A stretch of 64,000 bases of DNA from Cladorhizidae sp. MBARI D1340-BT2 (GCA_028752905.1 JAQNBH010000012.1:25987816-26051815); one strand, 5' to 3'; shown: positions 41,714 through 51,849, numbered from the stretch's first letter. Numbers and translations are program-made. Notes: a model not told the origin generated them from the letters alone.

Positions 41714-43685
41714 TTGGGCCTGTTATAGTCACTACTTGGGTCTGTTCTAGTCACCTGTTCCACTACTTGGGCCTGTTCTAGTCACTACTTGCGCCTGTTC
41801 TAGTCACTACTTGGGCCTGTTCTAGTCACTACTTGGGCCTGTTCTAGTCACTACTTGGACCTGTTCTAGTCACTAGTTGGGCCTGTTCTAGTCACTACTT
41901 GGGCCTGTTCTAGTCACTACTTGGACCTGTTCTAGTCACTACTTGGACCTGTTCTAGTCACTACATGGGCCTGTTCTAGTCACTACTTGGGCCTGTTCTA
42001 GTCACTAACTTGTGCCTGTTCTAGTCACTACTTGGGCCTGTTCTAGTCACTACATGGGCCTGTTCTAGTCACTACTTGGATCTGTTCTAGTCACTACTTG
42101 GACCTGTTCTAGTCACTACTTGGGCCTGTTATAGTCACTACTTGCGCCTGTTCTAGTCACTACTTGGGCCTGTTCTAGTCACTGCTTGGGCCTGTTCTAT
42201 TCACTACTTGGACCTGTTCTAGTCACTACTTGGACCTGTTCTAGTCACTACTTGGTTGGCCTGTTCTAGTCACTACTTGGGCCTGTTCTTGTCACTACTT
42301 GGGCCTGTTATAGTCAATACTTGGACCTGTTCTAGTCACTACTTGGGCCTGTTCTAGTCACTACTAGGGCCTGTTCTAGTCACTACTTGGACCTGTTCTA
42401 GTCACTACTTGGGCTTGTTCTAGTCACTACTTGGGTCTGTTCTAGTCACTATTTGGGCCTGTTCTAGTCACTACTTGGGCCTGTTCTAGTCACTACTTTG
42501 GCCTGTTCTAGTTACTACTTGGGCCTGTTCTAGTTACTACTTGGGCCTGTTCTAGTCATTACTTGGGCCTGTTCTAGTCACTACTTGGGCCTGTTCTAGT
42601 CACTACTTGGACCTGTTCTAGTCACTACTTGGACCTGTTCTAGTCACTACTTGGGCCTGTTCTAGTCACTACTTGGACCTGTTCTAGTCACTACTTGGGC
42701 CTGTTATAGACACTACTTGGGCCTGTTCTAGTCACTACTTGGGCCTGTTCTAGTCACTACTTGGGCCTGTTCTAGTCACTACTTGGGCCTGTTCTAATCA
42801 CTACTTGGGCCTGCTCTAGTCACTACTTGGGCCTGTTCTAGTCACTACTTGGGCCTGTTCTAGTCACTACTTTGGCCTGTTCTAGTTACTACTTGGGCCT
42901 GTTCTAGTTACTACTTGGGCCTGTTCTAGTCATTACTTGGGCCTGTTCTAGTCACTACTTGGGCCTGTTCTAGTCACTACTTGGACCTGTTCTAGTCACT
43001 ACTTGGACCTGTTCTAGTCACTACTTGGGCCTGTTCTAGTCACTACTTGGGCCTGTTATAGACACTACTTGGGCCTGTTCTAGTCACTACTTGGGCCTGT
43101 TCTAGTCGCTACTTGGGCCTGTTCTAGTCACTACTTGGGCCTGTTCTAATCACTACTTGGGCCTGCTCTAGTCACTACTTGGGCCTGTTCTAGTCACTGC
43201 TTGGGCCTGTTCTAGACACTACTTGGGCCTGTTCTAGTCACTACTTGGACCTGTTCTAGTCACTACTTGGGCCTGTTCTAGTCACTACTTGGGCCTGTTC
43301 TAGTCACTACTTGGGCCTGTTCTAGTCACTACTTGGGTCTGTTCTAGTCACTACTTGGGCCTGTTCTAGTCACTACTTGGGCCTGTTCTAGTCACTACTT
43401 GGGCCTGTTCTAGTCACTACTTGGGCCTGTTATAGTCACTACTTGGGTCTGTTCTAGTCACTACTTGGGCCTGTTCTAGTCACTACTTGGGCCTGTTCTA
43501 GTCACTACTTGGGTCTGTTCTAGTCACTACTTGTGCCTGTTCTAGTCACTACTTGGGTCTGTTCTAGTCACTACTTGGGCCTGTTCTAGTCACTACTTGG
43601 GCCTGTTCTAGTCACTACTTGGGCCTGTTCTAGTCACTACTTGGGCCTGTTCTAGTCACTACTTGTGCCTGTTCTAGTCACTACT
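41714..43685. repeat. 22-bp minisatellite, left part (about 90 units)
   Basis: Unit TTGGGCCTGTTCTAGTCACT plus AC, period 22. Single-base variants (GGACCTG, GGTCTG, GTTATAG, AGTTACT, CTCTAG) recur in the same order in blocks: the run starting CTTTGGCCTG at 42496 is repeated at 42870, 374 bases or 17 units later, and the CTGCTCTAG variant recurs 352 bases apart. This shows higher-order duplication. The array is interrupted by element E and continues at 47640. Confidence 0.97.
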
Positions 43686-43869
43686 TGTTATGATAACTTT
43701 GTCAAATGTTTTTCATTTCCCATTTCCCCTCCCTCCCTTTTCTGCACGTGGTCATTTTAGTTACCTTACCTTATCTGATTGTGATTGTCATCTTGTTTGC
43801 TGTGTTGGAGTTTTAAGATGATAAGAGCCTAATGTTCTGAAGGCAATTCCTTTTCCTGATTATATCACA
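43686..43869 (+). repeat. Element E 5' LTR
   Basis: It starts TGTTATGATAAC and ends TTATATCACA. It lacks an obvious TATA box. It contains AGTTTTAAGATGATAAGA at 43809-43826, which is the complement of the sequence just after the LTR and probably marks the start of the RNA. Confidence 0.97.
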
Positions 43870-43870
43870 A

Positions 43871-43888
43871 TCTTATCATCTTAAAACT
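43871..43888 (+). promoter_or_regulatory. Self-complementary primer binding site of element E
   Basis: TCTTATCATCTTAAAACT, one base after the LTR, is a perfect 18-base inverse complement of LTR positions 43809-43826. In Tf1 and related elements the RNA 5' end folds back onto such a site, is cut and primes minus-strand DNA in place of a tRNA. There is no TGG start that would suggest a tRNA primer. The gag start codon follows at 43890. Confidence 0.8.
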
Positions 43889-43889
43889 T

Positions 43890-46616
43890 ATGGATCGACT
43901 CCTACGACCGGAGAAGCTAGATACAGATCCAAGCTCGAGTTCTGCTAGCAAGGACTGGCTTCACTGGCTTCGCACCTTCGAGAACTTTCTCTCTGTCCTG
44001 CCTAGGGAGGGACTTAACAAGCTATTTGTATTAACGAACTATGTTAGTCCACGGATCTTTGAATACATCGAGCATTGCACGAACTACGATGAGGCCATCG
44101 GCTTACTGAAAGCCCAGTATGTAAAGCCCGCCAACGAGGTGTTTTCCCGACATCTATTGGCCACCCGACGACAGAAAAGTGGAGAGACGCTCGACGAGTT
44201 TCTTCAGTCGCTCAAGTCGCTGTCTAAGGACTGTAACTTCCAGAATGTTACTGAGACTATGTACAGAGATGAGGCTGTACGTGATGCCTTCATCACTGGA
44301 CTGCAGTCCAATGTCATTCGCCAGAGACTGCTTGAGAATAATACTCTGGACCTAAATACGATGTTCACACAGGCTCGGTCCCTAGATGCTGCCCAGAAGA
44401 GCTCTGAATCCTACAGTTCACCAAGCTTCCTTGGCCCAACAACTGCCACAACCTTATCCCACACCCACACTGAGGAATCCTTGGACAGTACCCTTGCAGT
44501 CACTGCTGGTGCTAAGTGTTACTTCTGTGGTTACAACAAGCACCCTCGCCTGAAATGCCCGGCTAAGGATGCGACATGCAACAAGTGTCAGAAAAAGGGG
44601 CACTTTGCCAAAGTCTGCAGGTCTAACCCTGCCCATAGCCAGTCTGAAAACAGTAGTGCTGCAGCTATGTACCCTACACTAGCGGCGATCGATTCTAATA
44701 CACCGTCATCCCTGCTCAAGTCCAGCTCTGAGCTCACTATCAATGGTGTAAGTACTAGGGCACTAATAGACTCCTGCAGCACAGAGAGTTTCATTTATCC
44801 CTGCCTTGTAGATTCTCTTAGCCTCCAAAAACATTCTGAACATAGGGACATTGCCATGGCCCAATCTTCGCTGTCTGCAAAGACTCTTGGATACTGCATT
44901 CTTAGTTTAGAGCTTGGAGGTAAGAAGTACTCAGGTCTTCATGTGTCAATCCTCCCAGGCTTGTGTGCTGATATAATACTTGGACTTGATTTTCAGAAGC
45001 AGCACCAGAGTATCACCTTCCATCATGGTGGGCCTCAGTCACCTCTTGTGGTTTGTGGACTCAGCACGTTGAAGGTTGAACCTCCGGATCTCTTTGCCAA
45101 TCTGACTGCTGACTGTCATCCTATCGCCACCAAATCACGGAGGTACAACTACGATGACAGAAAGTTCATTGACACAGAAGTTCAACGCCTACTCAAGGAA
45201 GGAATCATAGAGCCCAGTATCTCACCATGGCGAGCCCAAGTCGTGGTGACCCACAATGAAAGCCACAAGAAGCGTCTGGTCATTGATTATTCACAGACGA
45301 TAAATCGTTTCACTCTCCTGGATGCATACCCCCTACCCCGTATTGATTTTACTGTCAATACTATTGCACAGTACCGGGTCTTCAGCACCATCGATTTACG
45401 CAGTGCCTACCACCAAGTCCTCATCAAAGACACTGACAAACCCTACACTGCATTCCAGGCTGGTAAGGCATTGTACCAATTTACACGAGTACCATTTGGA
45501 GTGACGAATGGAGTGGCATGTTTTCAAAGAGCAATGGATACCATAATAGCTGAAGAAAAGCTGCAGGCGACTTTTCCTTACCTTGACAACATTACAATAT
45601 GTGGGAAAGATCAGAAAGAGCATGATATAAATCTCGAGCATTTTTTGGAAGCAGCTTCTCGACGCCAGATTATCTATAATGAAGAGAAATGTGTGTTTTC
45701 CACTCGAAAACTGGCAATTCTTGGCTCAGTCATTGAAGAAGGGGAGATCAGGCCAGATCCTGATCGTCTACGCCCTCTGCAACAACTCCCTGTTCCTAAT
45801 GATATGAAAAGTCTCCGTCGAATCCTTGGATTCTTTTCTTACTATTCACAATGGATTCAATGTTACTCTGAGAAGATAAGACCCCTCTCAATCACCTCTA
45901 GTTTCCCGATTTCTAAAGAGGCCAGAACTGCTTTTGAAACCCTAAAAAGGGACATTGAGCAGTCAGTTGTGTGTGCCATTGACGAAAGCATACCATTCGA
46001 AGTTGAGACCGATGCATCGGAATTTGCCATTGCTGCTACCCTCAACCAAAATGGACGTCCGGTAGCATTCTTCTCCCGCACATTACAGGGTTCTGAGGTT
46101 AGGCACGCATCAGTTGAGAAAGAAGCCCAAGCTATCATCGAAACAGTTCGCCACTGGAAGCACTACCTTACAGGAAGGCATTTCTCCATAAAGACAGATC
46201 AACGTTCCGTCGCATACATGTTTGACAACAAACTGAGGGGAAAAATTAAAAATGACAAGATTATGCGTTGGAGGATGGAGCTATCTTGTTACAGCTTTGA
46301 TATTATGTACCGTCCAGGAGTTGAAAATATTCCCCCTGATACATTTTCTCGAGCATCCTGTGCTGTCTCTTGTGGTACGGATCTGATGGAACTTCATAAC
46401 TCACTTTGTCACCCTGGAGTAACTCGTATGTTCCACTTTGTGAGAACTCGGAATTTACCATATTCAGTTGAAGAAGTGAGACAGATGACCAAGGCTTGTA
46501 GGGTGTGTGCCGAACATAAACCTCAGTTTCACAAACCTGTACAAGCACATCTGATAAAGGCTACTCGGCCATTTGAGAGACTGAACCGACTTCAAAGGTC
46601 CATTGAAGTCAAATAA
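43890..46616 (+). CDS. Element E Gag-Pol: capsid, zinc knuckles, protease, RT, RNase H, integrase zinc domain
   Basis: A 908-codon frame starting 20 bases after the LTR. Residues 1-180 are a capsid (WLHWLRTFENFLSVLPREGL, RDEAVRDAFITGLQSNVIRQ). Two zinc knuckles follow at about 208-241 (CYFCGYNKHPRLKCP and CNKCQKKGHFAKVC). The protease site at about 290 reads ALIDSCSTESF, Asp-Ser-Cys rather than Asp-Thr/Ser-Gly. RT spans about 400-640 with FSTIDLRSAYHQV and the box FPYLDNITICG near 560, where the usual second Asp is Asn. RNase H starts at about 703 (VETDASEFAIAATL) and ends PDTFSRAS. The integrase HHCC region (HNSLCHPGVTRMFHF, CRVCAEHKP) is at about 830-880. No gag-pol stop or shift is present; the fusion is one frame. 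A shift at its end puts the integrase core in the next frame. Confidence 0.9.
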   Translation: MDRLLRPEKLDTDPSSSSASKDWLHWLRTFENFLSVLPREGLNKLFVLTNYVSPRIFEYIEHCTNYDEAIGLLKAQYVKPANEVFSRHLLATRRQKSGETLDEFLQSLKSLSKDCNFQNVTETMYRDEAVRDAFITGLQSNVIRQRLLENNTLDLNTMFTQARSLDAAQKSSESYSSPSFLGPTTATTLSHTHTEESLDSTLAVTAGAKCYFCGYNKHPRLKCPAKDATCNKCQKKGHFAKVCRSNPAHSQSENSSAAAMYPTLAAIDSNTPSSLLKSSSELTINGVSTRALIDSCSTESFIYPCLVDSLSLQKHSEHRDIAMAQSSLSAKTLGYCILSLELGGKKYSGLHVSILPGLCADIILGLDFQKQHQSITFHHGGPQSPLVVCGLSTLKVEPPDLFANLTADCHPIATKSRRYNYDDRKFIDTEVQRLLKEGIIEPSISPWRAQVVVTHNESHKKRLVIDYSQTINRFTLLDAYPLPRIDFTVNTIAQYRVFSTIDLRSAYHQVLIKDTDKPYTAFQAGKALYQFTRVPFGVTNGVACFQRAMDTIIAEEKLQATFPYLDNITICGKDQKEHDINLEHFLEAASRRQIIYNEEKCVFSTRKLAILGSVIEEGEIRPDPDRLRPLQQLPVPNDMKSLRRILGFFSYYSQWIQCYSEKIRPLSITSSFPISKEARTAFETLKRDIEQSVVCAIDESIPFEVETDASEFAIAATLNQNGRPVAFFSRTLQGSEVRHASVEKEAQAIIETVRHWKHYLTGRHFSIKTDQRSVAYMFDNKLRGKIKNDKIMRWRMELSCYSFDIMYRPGVENIPPDTFSRASCAVSCGTDLMELHNSLCHPGVTRMFHFVRTRNLPYSVEEVRQMTKACRVCAEHKPQFHKPVQAHLIKATRPFERLNRLQRSIEVK

Positions 46617-47427
46617 TCGGAACATCTTCTTTCTCAATATAATTGATGAGTACAGCCGGTTCCCTTTTGTCTTCCCATGCAAGGATGTCAGTGCCCAAAC
46701 TGTCATACAATGCCTATGCCAGCTGTTTTCTATTTTTGGGATGCCAGCATACGTCCACTCTGACAGGGGCTCCTCCTTCATGAGTGTGGAGTTGCATCAT
46801 TTTCTCTTAAACAGAGGGATCGCTGCTAGTCGCACTACTGCTTACAACCCAGCTTGCAATGGACAAGTAGAAAGATACAATGGGACAGTTTGGAAGTCTG
46901 TAACCATGGCACTCAAGACACGCGGCCTCCCAATGGCATGTTGGCAAGACGTGCTCCCAGATGCACTGCACTCATTGCGTTCTCTGCTGTGCACAGCCAC
47001 CAACTGCAGTCCCCATGAGAGGCTCTTCAATTTTGAGAGACGCTCTTCCACGGGCGAATCGATACCCTCCTGGCTCATGAATCCTGGTCCAGTACTACTC
47101 AAGCGACATGTCCGTACCAGAAAGGATGAACCACTAGTGGACGAAGTTGAGCTCCTGCAGGCCAACCCTCAATATGCACACATTCGGCATGCTGATGGAC
47201 GAGAGACTACTGTATCGATCCGACACCTGGCTCCACCTGGGGATGTTATACTGAGTAATGACCTTCTGCCTGAGCCCGGTGCACCTGTGAACAGTGAAGT
47301 GGTGGGATGTGATTCTGATGCGATCCAAAGAGGTGCTCCCGAAGCCCCTGTTCCTGCTACTGAGGATGCCCTGCTGCTCAGACGTTCGGAGCGCAACAGG
47401 CGTGCACCTGATAGACTCAACCTATGA
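46588..47427 (+). CDS. Element E integrase core and C-terminus, in a shifted frame
   Basis: The frame resumes with DFKGPLKSNNRN at 46588 (first catalytic Asp, before the first methionine at 46603), then NIIDEYSRFPFVFPC, VHSDRGSSFMSVELHHFL with the second Asp, and AYNPACNGQVERYNGTVWKS with the catalytic Glu. The C-terminal region has GPVLLKRHVRTRKDEPL and TTVSIRHLAPPGD, and ends RRSERNRRAPDRLNL at 47427. No chromodomain is visible. The preceding frame ends 28 bases further on in another register, so one or two bases are lost or gained between 46580 and 46588. With identical LTRs this may be a very recent mutation or a sequence error. Confidence 0.85.
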   Translation, partial: DFKGPLKSNNRNIFFLNIIDEYSRFPFVFPCKDVSAQTVIQCLCQLFSIFGMPAYVHSDRGSSFMSVELHHFLLNRGIAASRTTAYNPACNGQVERYNGTVWKSVTMALKTRGLPMACWQDVLPDALHSLRSLLCTATNCSPHERLFNFERRSSTGESIPSWLMNPGPVLLKRHVRTRKDEPLVDEVELLQANPQYAHIRHADGRETTVSIRHLAPPGDVILSNDLLPEPGAPVNSEVVGCDSDAIQRGAPEAPVPATEDALLLRRSERNRRAPDRLNL

Positions 47428-47439
47428 TAATGAACATCT

Positions 47440-47455
47440 GAAAGGATGGGGTGAA
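47440..47455 (+). promoter_or_regulatory. Element E polypurine tract
   Basis: GAAAGGATGGGGTGAA directly precedes the 3' LTR. Confidence 0.65.
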
Positions 47456-47639
47456 TGTTATGATAACTTTGTCAAATGTTTTTCATTTCCCATTTCCCCT
47501 CCCTCCCTTTTCTGCACGTGGTCATTTTAGTTACCTTACCTTATCTGATTGTGATTGTCATCTTGTTTGCTGTGTTGGAGTTTTAAGATGATAAGAGCCT
47601 AATGTTCTGAAGGCAATTCCTTTTCCTGATTATATCACA
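47456..47639 (+). repeat. Element E 3' LTR
   Basis: Identical by eye to the 5' LTR over 184 bases and followed by the CTACT duplication. Confidence 0.97.
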
Positions 47640-49316
47640 CTACTTGGGCCTGGTCTAGTCACTACTTGGGCCAGTTCTAGTCACTGCTTGGGCCTGTTCT
47701 AGTCACTACTTGGGCCTGTTCTAGTCACTACTTGGACCTGTTCTAGTCACTACTTGGGCCTGTTCTAGTCACTACTTGGGCCTGTTCTAGTCACTACTTG
47801 GGCCTGTTCTAGTCACTACTTGGGCCTGTTCTAGTCACTACTTGGGCCTGTTCTAGTCACTACATGGGCCTGTTCTAGTCACTACTTGGGCCTGTTCTAG
47901 TCACTACTTGTGCCTGTTCTAGTCACTACTTGGGCCTGTTCTAGTCACTACTTGGGCCTGTTCTAGTCACTACTTGGGCCTGTTATAGTCACTACTTGGG
48001 CCTGTTATAGTCACTACTTGGGCCTGTTCTAGTCACTACTTGGGCCTGTTCTAATCACTACTTGGGCCTGTTCTAGTCATTACTTGGGCCTGTTCTAGTC
48101 ACTACTTGGGCCTGTTCTAGTCACTACTTGGGCCTGTTATAGTCACTACTTGGACCTGTTCTAGTCACTACTTGGGCCTGTTCTAGTCACTACTTGGGCC
48201 TGTTCTAGTCACTACTTGGGCCTGTTCTAGTCACTACTTGGGCCTGTTCTAGTCACTACTTGGGCCTGTTCTAGTCACTACTTGGGCCTGTTCTAGTCAC
48301 TACTTGGGCCTGTTCTAGTCACTACTTGGGCCTGTTCTAGTCACTACTTGGACCTGTTCTAGTCACTACTTGGGCCTGTTCTAGTCACTACTTGGGCCTG
48401 TTCTAGTCACTACTTGGGCCTGTTCTAGTCACTACTTGGGCCTGTTCTAGTCACTACTTGGGCCTGTTCTAGTCACTGCTTGGGCCTGTTCTATTCACTA
48501 CTTGGACCTGTTCTAGTCACTACTTGGACCTGTTCTAGTCACTACTTGGGTCTGTTCTAATCACTACTTGGGCCTGTTCTAGTCACTACTTGGGCCTGTT
48601 CTAGTCACTACTTGGGCCTGTTCTAGTCACTACTTGGGCCTGTTCTAGTCACTACTTGGGCCTGTTATAGTCACTACTTGGACCTGTTCTAGTCACTACT
48701 TGGGTCTGTTCTAATCACTACTTGGGCCTGTTCTAGTCACTACTTGGGCCTGTTCTAGTCACTACTTGGGCCTGTTCTAGTCACTACTTGGGCCTGTTCT
48801 AGTCTCTACTTGGGCCTGTTATAGTCACTACTTGGACCTGTTCTAGTCACTCCTTGGGCCTGTTCTAGTCACTACTTGGGCCTGTTCTAGTCACTACTTG
48901 GGCCTGTTCTAGTCACTACTTGGATCTGTTCTAGTCACTACTTGTGCCTGTTCTAGTCACTACTTGGGTCTGTTCTAGTCACTACTTGGGCCTGTTCTAG
49001 TCACTACTGGAGCCTGTTCTAGTCACTACTTGGGCCTGTTCTAGTCACTACTTGGGCCTGTTCTAGTCACTACTTGGGCCTGTTCTAGTCACTACTTGGG
49101 CCTGTTCTAGTCACTACTTGGGTCTGTTATAGTCACTACTTGGGCCTGTACTAGTCACTACTTGGGCCTGTTCTAGTCACTACTTGGACCTGTTCTAGTC
49201 ACTACTTGGGCCTGTTCTAGTCACTACTTGGGCCTGTTCTAGTCACTACTTGGGCCTGTTCTAGTCACTACTTGGACCTGTTCTAGTCACTACTTGGGCC
49301 TGTTATAGTCACTACT
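47640..49316. repeat. 22-bp minisatellite, right part (about 76 units)
   Basis: It continues the array at 41714-43685 in the same orientation and register after the target duplication. The outermost units on both sides carry the GTTATAGTC variant. Confidence 0.97.
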
Positions 49317-50352
49317 ACTAATGATGGGTAGCTTACTAGTCATTGTAGGACAAAACAACATCAACTTCACTAAGTGAAGTGATGGGTTGTCCAGAATACG
49401 CAGATAAGAGAGCCTTTGATGGTTTCAACATCTTCTGTGGAAAAAACTGCATCTGCGGCATGTAGACTCCAGTGTCAACTTCCATGACTTATGGCTTTCT
49501 GTGCAAGTCCACTATGTAAAGTTGGTTTTGACATGATTTAGTGCTCGGATGTGAGTTCCTCATCTTGGAACTCCTTTGATTCCTCCTGCACTCTCCTTGC
49601 CATGATGTTGCCCTCGCTATGAGATCCTCTTCCACACTTTTCTGGGTAAAGGTGTTATTCTAGAGCAGTTTACAGAATGTGATCTGTCTTGCCACATTTG
49701 TGACAATTGGCAGACATGGGTGGGGCTGGAGTTATTGTCTACAACATGTTACAACTGTTACCCTGAACTTGAAAAGTCACATTGCTCATGATTCCAATGG
49801 CTTTGCAATTGCTTTGTCTGTGATGCAGTAGATTCCCATGTTCTGTGCTATTTCTATAGATTGCTTGAGGTAGTTCGCTTCAATTAACAGCTTCTTTTTG
49901 GCATAGCTTCACTCTTGAGGCCACATGCGAACCTGTCACTGACAGCATCATCTAGGAGGTCCTCAAATTCAATGAATTGTCAATTTTCGCAGCTCTGCTA
50001 TGTAGTCTCCTACTGACTCATTTGCACCCTGTATTGAAACAGAGATAATCACTGCTTAGGCTTAAAGTGTTTGATAACACGTCGATATGTCCTTCATTTG
50101 TTCTGGAGCCTCTTGCTGGTGTCATCAGATTCTGAGAGTCTGATATGTATTCTTCCCCATAGCACTAAGGAAGGTAGCAACTCTCCTCTCCTTCAGTACA
50201 TTGTTTGTATTGAGGAATAGCATAGCCCTTTTGAAGATTGAGTCACTCTGAGATCTAACTGTTCTAGCTTTCCCACTAGAATGAATGATCTGGTGCAGAT
50301 TCTGCTTCAATGTCAGCTTCTCCTGTTTCAGCAGCTCCTCTCTCTCTTTCAT
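49317..50352 (-). pseudogene. Element D gag, zinc knuckle and protease
   Basis: On the minus strand the frame 50352-50125 reads a basic coiled-coil start (MKEREELLKQEKLTLKQNLH) and then VLKERRVATFLSAMGKNTYQ, a gypsy capsid block. Shifted frames continue with IAELRKL-like, DAVSDRFACGLKSEAIQKKL-type capsid motifs near 49900-49980, CHKCGKTDHIL (zinc knuckle, last Cys lost) near 49710-49670, and a protease relic with VEVDTGVYMPQ near 49490-49450 and LLSAYSGQPI near 49400. The reading ends at the minisatellite edge. Confidence 0.65.
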
Positions 50353-50386
50353 TCTCAGACATCTCTCAAGTAAATCCCGTCACCAG

Positions 50387-50860
50387 TAAATGTAGTAGCT
50401 TGAGAGTCTTAACTAAACTTACAAACTATAGTGAACTAAACTAGGATTTACATAATGAAAATTAAAGCCATGACATCATCATAAATAAAATCACAGTAAT
50501 GATTAAGTGACATCACTTCACTAATGGAGTTACTTACTTTCACAGAGCCATCCTCCTCTGATACACACACCCACACACATAATGAGATGCAAACATATAT
50601 AGTTCCAGAATCTGATCGCAAAATACAATTCTATTCTACCAACACTAATGCTGAACATGTAACTGGGACATACAGAAGGATTTGTAGGGAAGCCTAAGCT
50701 GATTATCAGCACAGAGAAGTACAGGGTAGGCTCTTATGCTGCAGCAAGCTAGCTACTTGGCTAACCCTAATTTGATTTGAGTTATAAAGTATCAAAACAG
50801 TATTTCCTGATACATTTTTGGTAATGCCTAGCTTTAGCTAGAGACCAAGAATTCTGTCAG
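50387..50860. other. Possible 5' LTR region of element D; no gene recognised
   Basis: By position this should hold the D LTR, but no second copy is present in the window to confirm it. Confidence 0.3.
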
Positions 50861-50874
50861 GTCACCTGTTGCAC

Positions 50875-51160
50875 TTGTGTGGCCAGGATGGGGCAGACCC
50901 TTCCCCCAGCTCACTTTACTTGTGTGGCCAGAGAGGGCCAGGCCCTTCTCCCCCATGCAATACTCTGGCCAAGCTGGGGCAGACCCTTCTCCCCACCTCA
51001 TTCAACACTTTACTTGTGTGGCTACTGGCTAGGCAGGGGCAGACCCTTCGCCCCAGCTCACTTTACTTGTGTGGCCAGAGAGGGCCAGGCCCTTCTCCCC
51101 CATGCAATAATACTGTGGCCAGGCTGGGGCACACCCTTCTCCCCACCTCATGCAATACAA
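50875..51160 (+). repeat. 147-bp tandem duplication with internal sub-repeats
   Basis: TCACTTTACTTGTGTGGCCA begins at 50911 and 51058. Each copy holds about three loose sub-repeats of GGGGCAGACCCTTCTCCCC. Confidence 0.85.
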
Positions 51161-51383
51161 CCAGTTGATAAAGACATACGCATTACTCTAGTATTAGATA
51201 TGCTAGCAATGTGAAGAAGCACAGAGGGCAGAGAATTGGTAAACTTGAGATTCATCATGTGCATTTATACTATAAAGCTCTTAAATGCTTCACTATTAGT
51301 ATATAATGCATGAAACGAATGCTCTCTCTGGACTAAACTATTTTGAACTTTAATAAATATACTTCAAATTATTGTTTCCATCT

Positions 51384-51713
51384 TTAAAATATGAACAATA
51401 ATTTGGGCGCTATCCTCCCAATTTCCCTCCACACATTATGTGCAGCAGACTTCCGTAAGTTGTGTGGATATATAGCAGAATGCTTGCAGGTTTCAAGAGC
51501 GGCCCTCCTGTAAATAGTATGCATTACTAATACCATATTCACGAGCTGTACACATTTATTTAGCCTTTGTTGATATTGGTTTTCTTTGTCTTTAGCCTTA
51601 ATATCTAATATCCCCCACATGTGGATTAACTCTAGAAGATCTGGCTTATCTTCCCCAAAATACAATGCCTCAGCAATTAGACGATGATTCTCTGATTCAG
51701 GGATTTCGGGCAC
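51384..51713 (-). CDS. Unrecognised open frame, possible exon
   Basis: A 109-codon minus-strand frame with an acceptor-like TATTTGCTGTAG upstream near 51725-51735; if spliced there, it starts KYKKYVPEIPESENHRLIAE. It is mixed hydrophilic (DLLELIHMWGILDIKAKDKE, RAALETCKHSAIYP) with no domain I know. A second frame lies just upstream on the same strand (51720-51850, RSDEASAIPAVSTKEKTKL). It could be a host gene exon or a transposon fragment; I cannot decide. Confidence 0.25.
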   Translation of the reverse strand: MPEIPESENHRLIAEALYFGEDKPDLLELIHMWGILDIKAKDKENQYQQRLNKCVQLVNMVLVMHTIYRRAALETCKHSAIYPHNLRKSAAHNVWREIGRIAPKLLFIF

Positions 51714-51849
51714 ATATTTCTTGTATTTCTACAGCAAATACAACAGAGACAAGTAACTTAGTCTTTTCTTTGGTGGAAACTGCAGGAATGGCTGATGCTT
51801 CATCACTTCTTACTGCAAAACCAACAGCAGCAACACCAGTCCAATGAGT

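Larger units (their letters stand above)
43686..47639 (+). mobile_element. Element E: young, self-priming-type Ty3/gypsy LTR retrotransposon
   Basis: It is 3954 bp with 184-bp LTRs (43686-43869 and 47456-47639) that I read as identical, and 5-bp target duplications CTACT at 43681-43685 and 47640-47644 inside the 22-bp array. One long frame encodes gag, protease, RT, RNase H and the integrase zinc region; a second frame encodes the integrase core. The leader between LTR and start codon is 20 bases and contains an 18-base exact complement of an internal LTR segment. A single indel near 46587 separates the two frames. Identical LTRs mean a very recent insertion. Confidence 0.95.
41230..50386 (-). 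mobile_element. Element D: decayed minus-strand Ty3/gypsy element hosting a minisatellite and element E
   Basis: Reading the minus strand from 50386: a primer-site-like TGGTGACGGGATTTAC (50385-50370), gag (50352 to about 49780), a CCHC knuckle (about 49710-49670), protease (about 49490-49320), then the 22-bp minisatellite, then RT (41712-41230). Gag-protease on one side and RT on the other in the same orientation show that the minisatellite grew inside the element, between protease and RT. RNase H, integrase and the 3' LTR were not found. It resembles element A in type. Confidence 0.7.
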
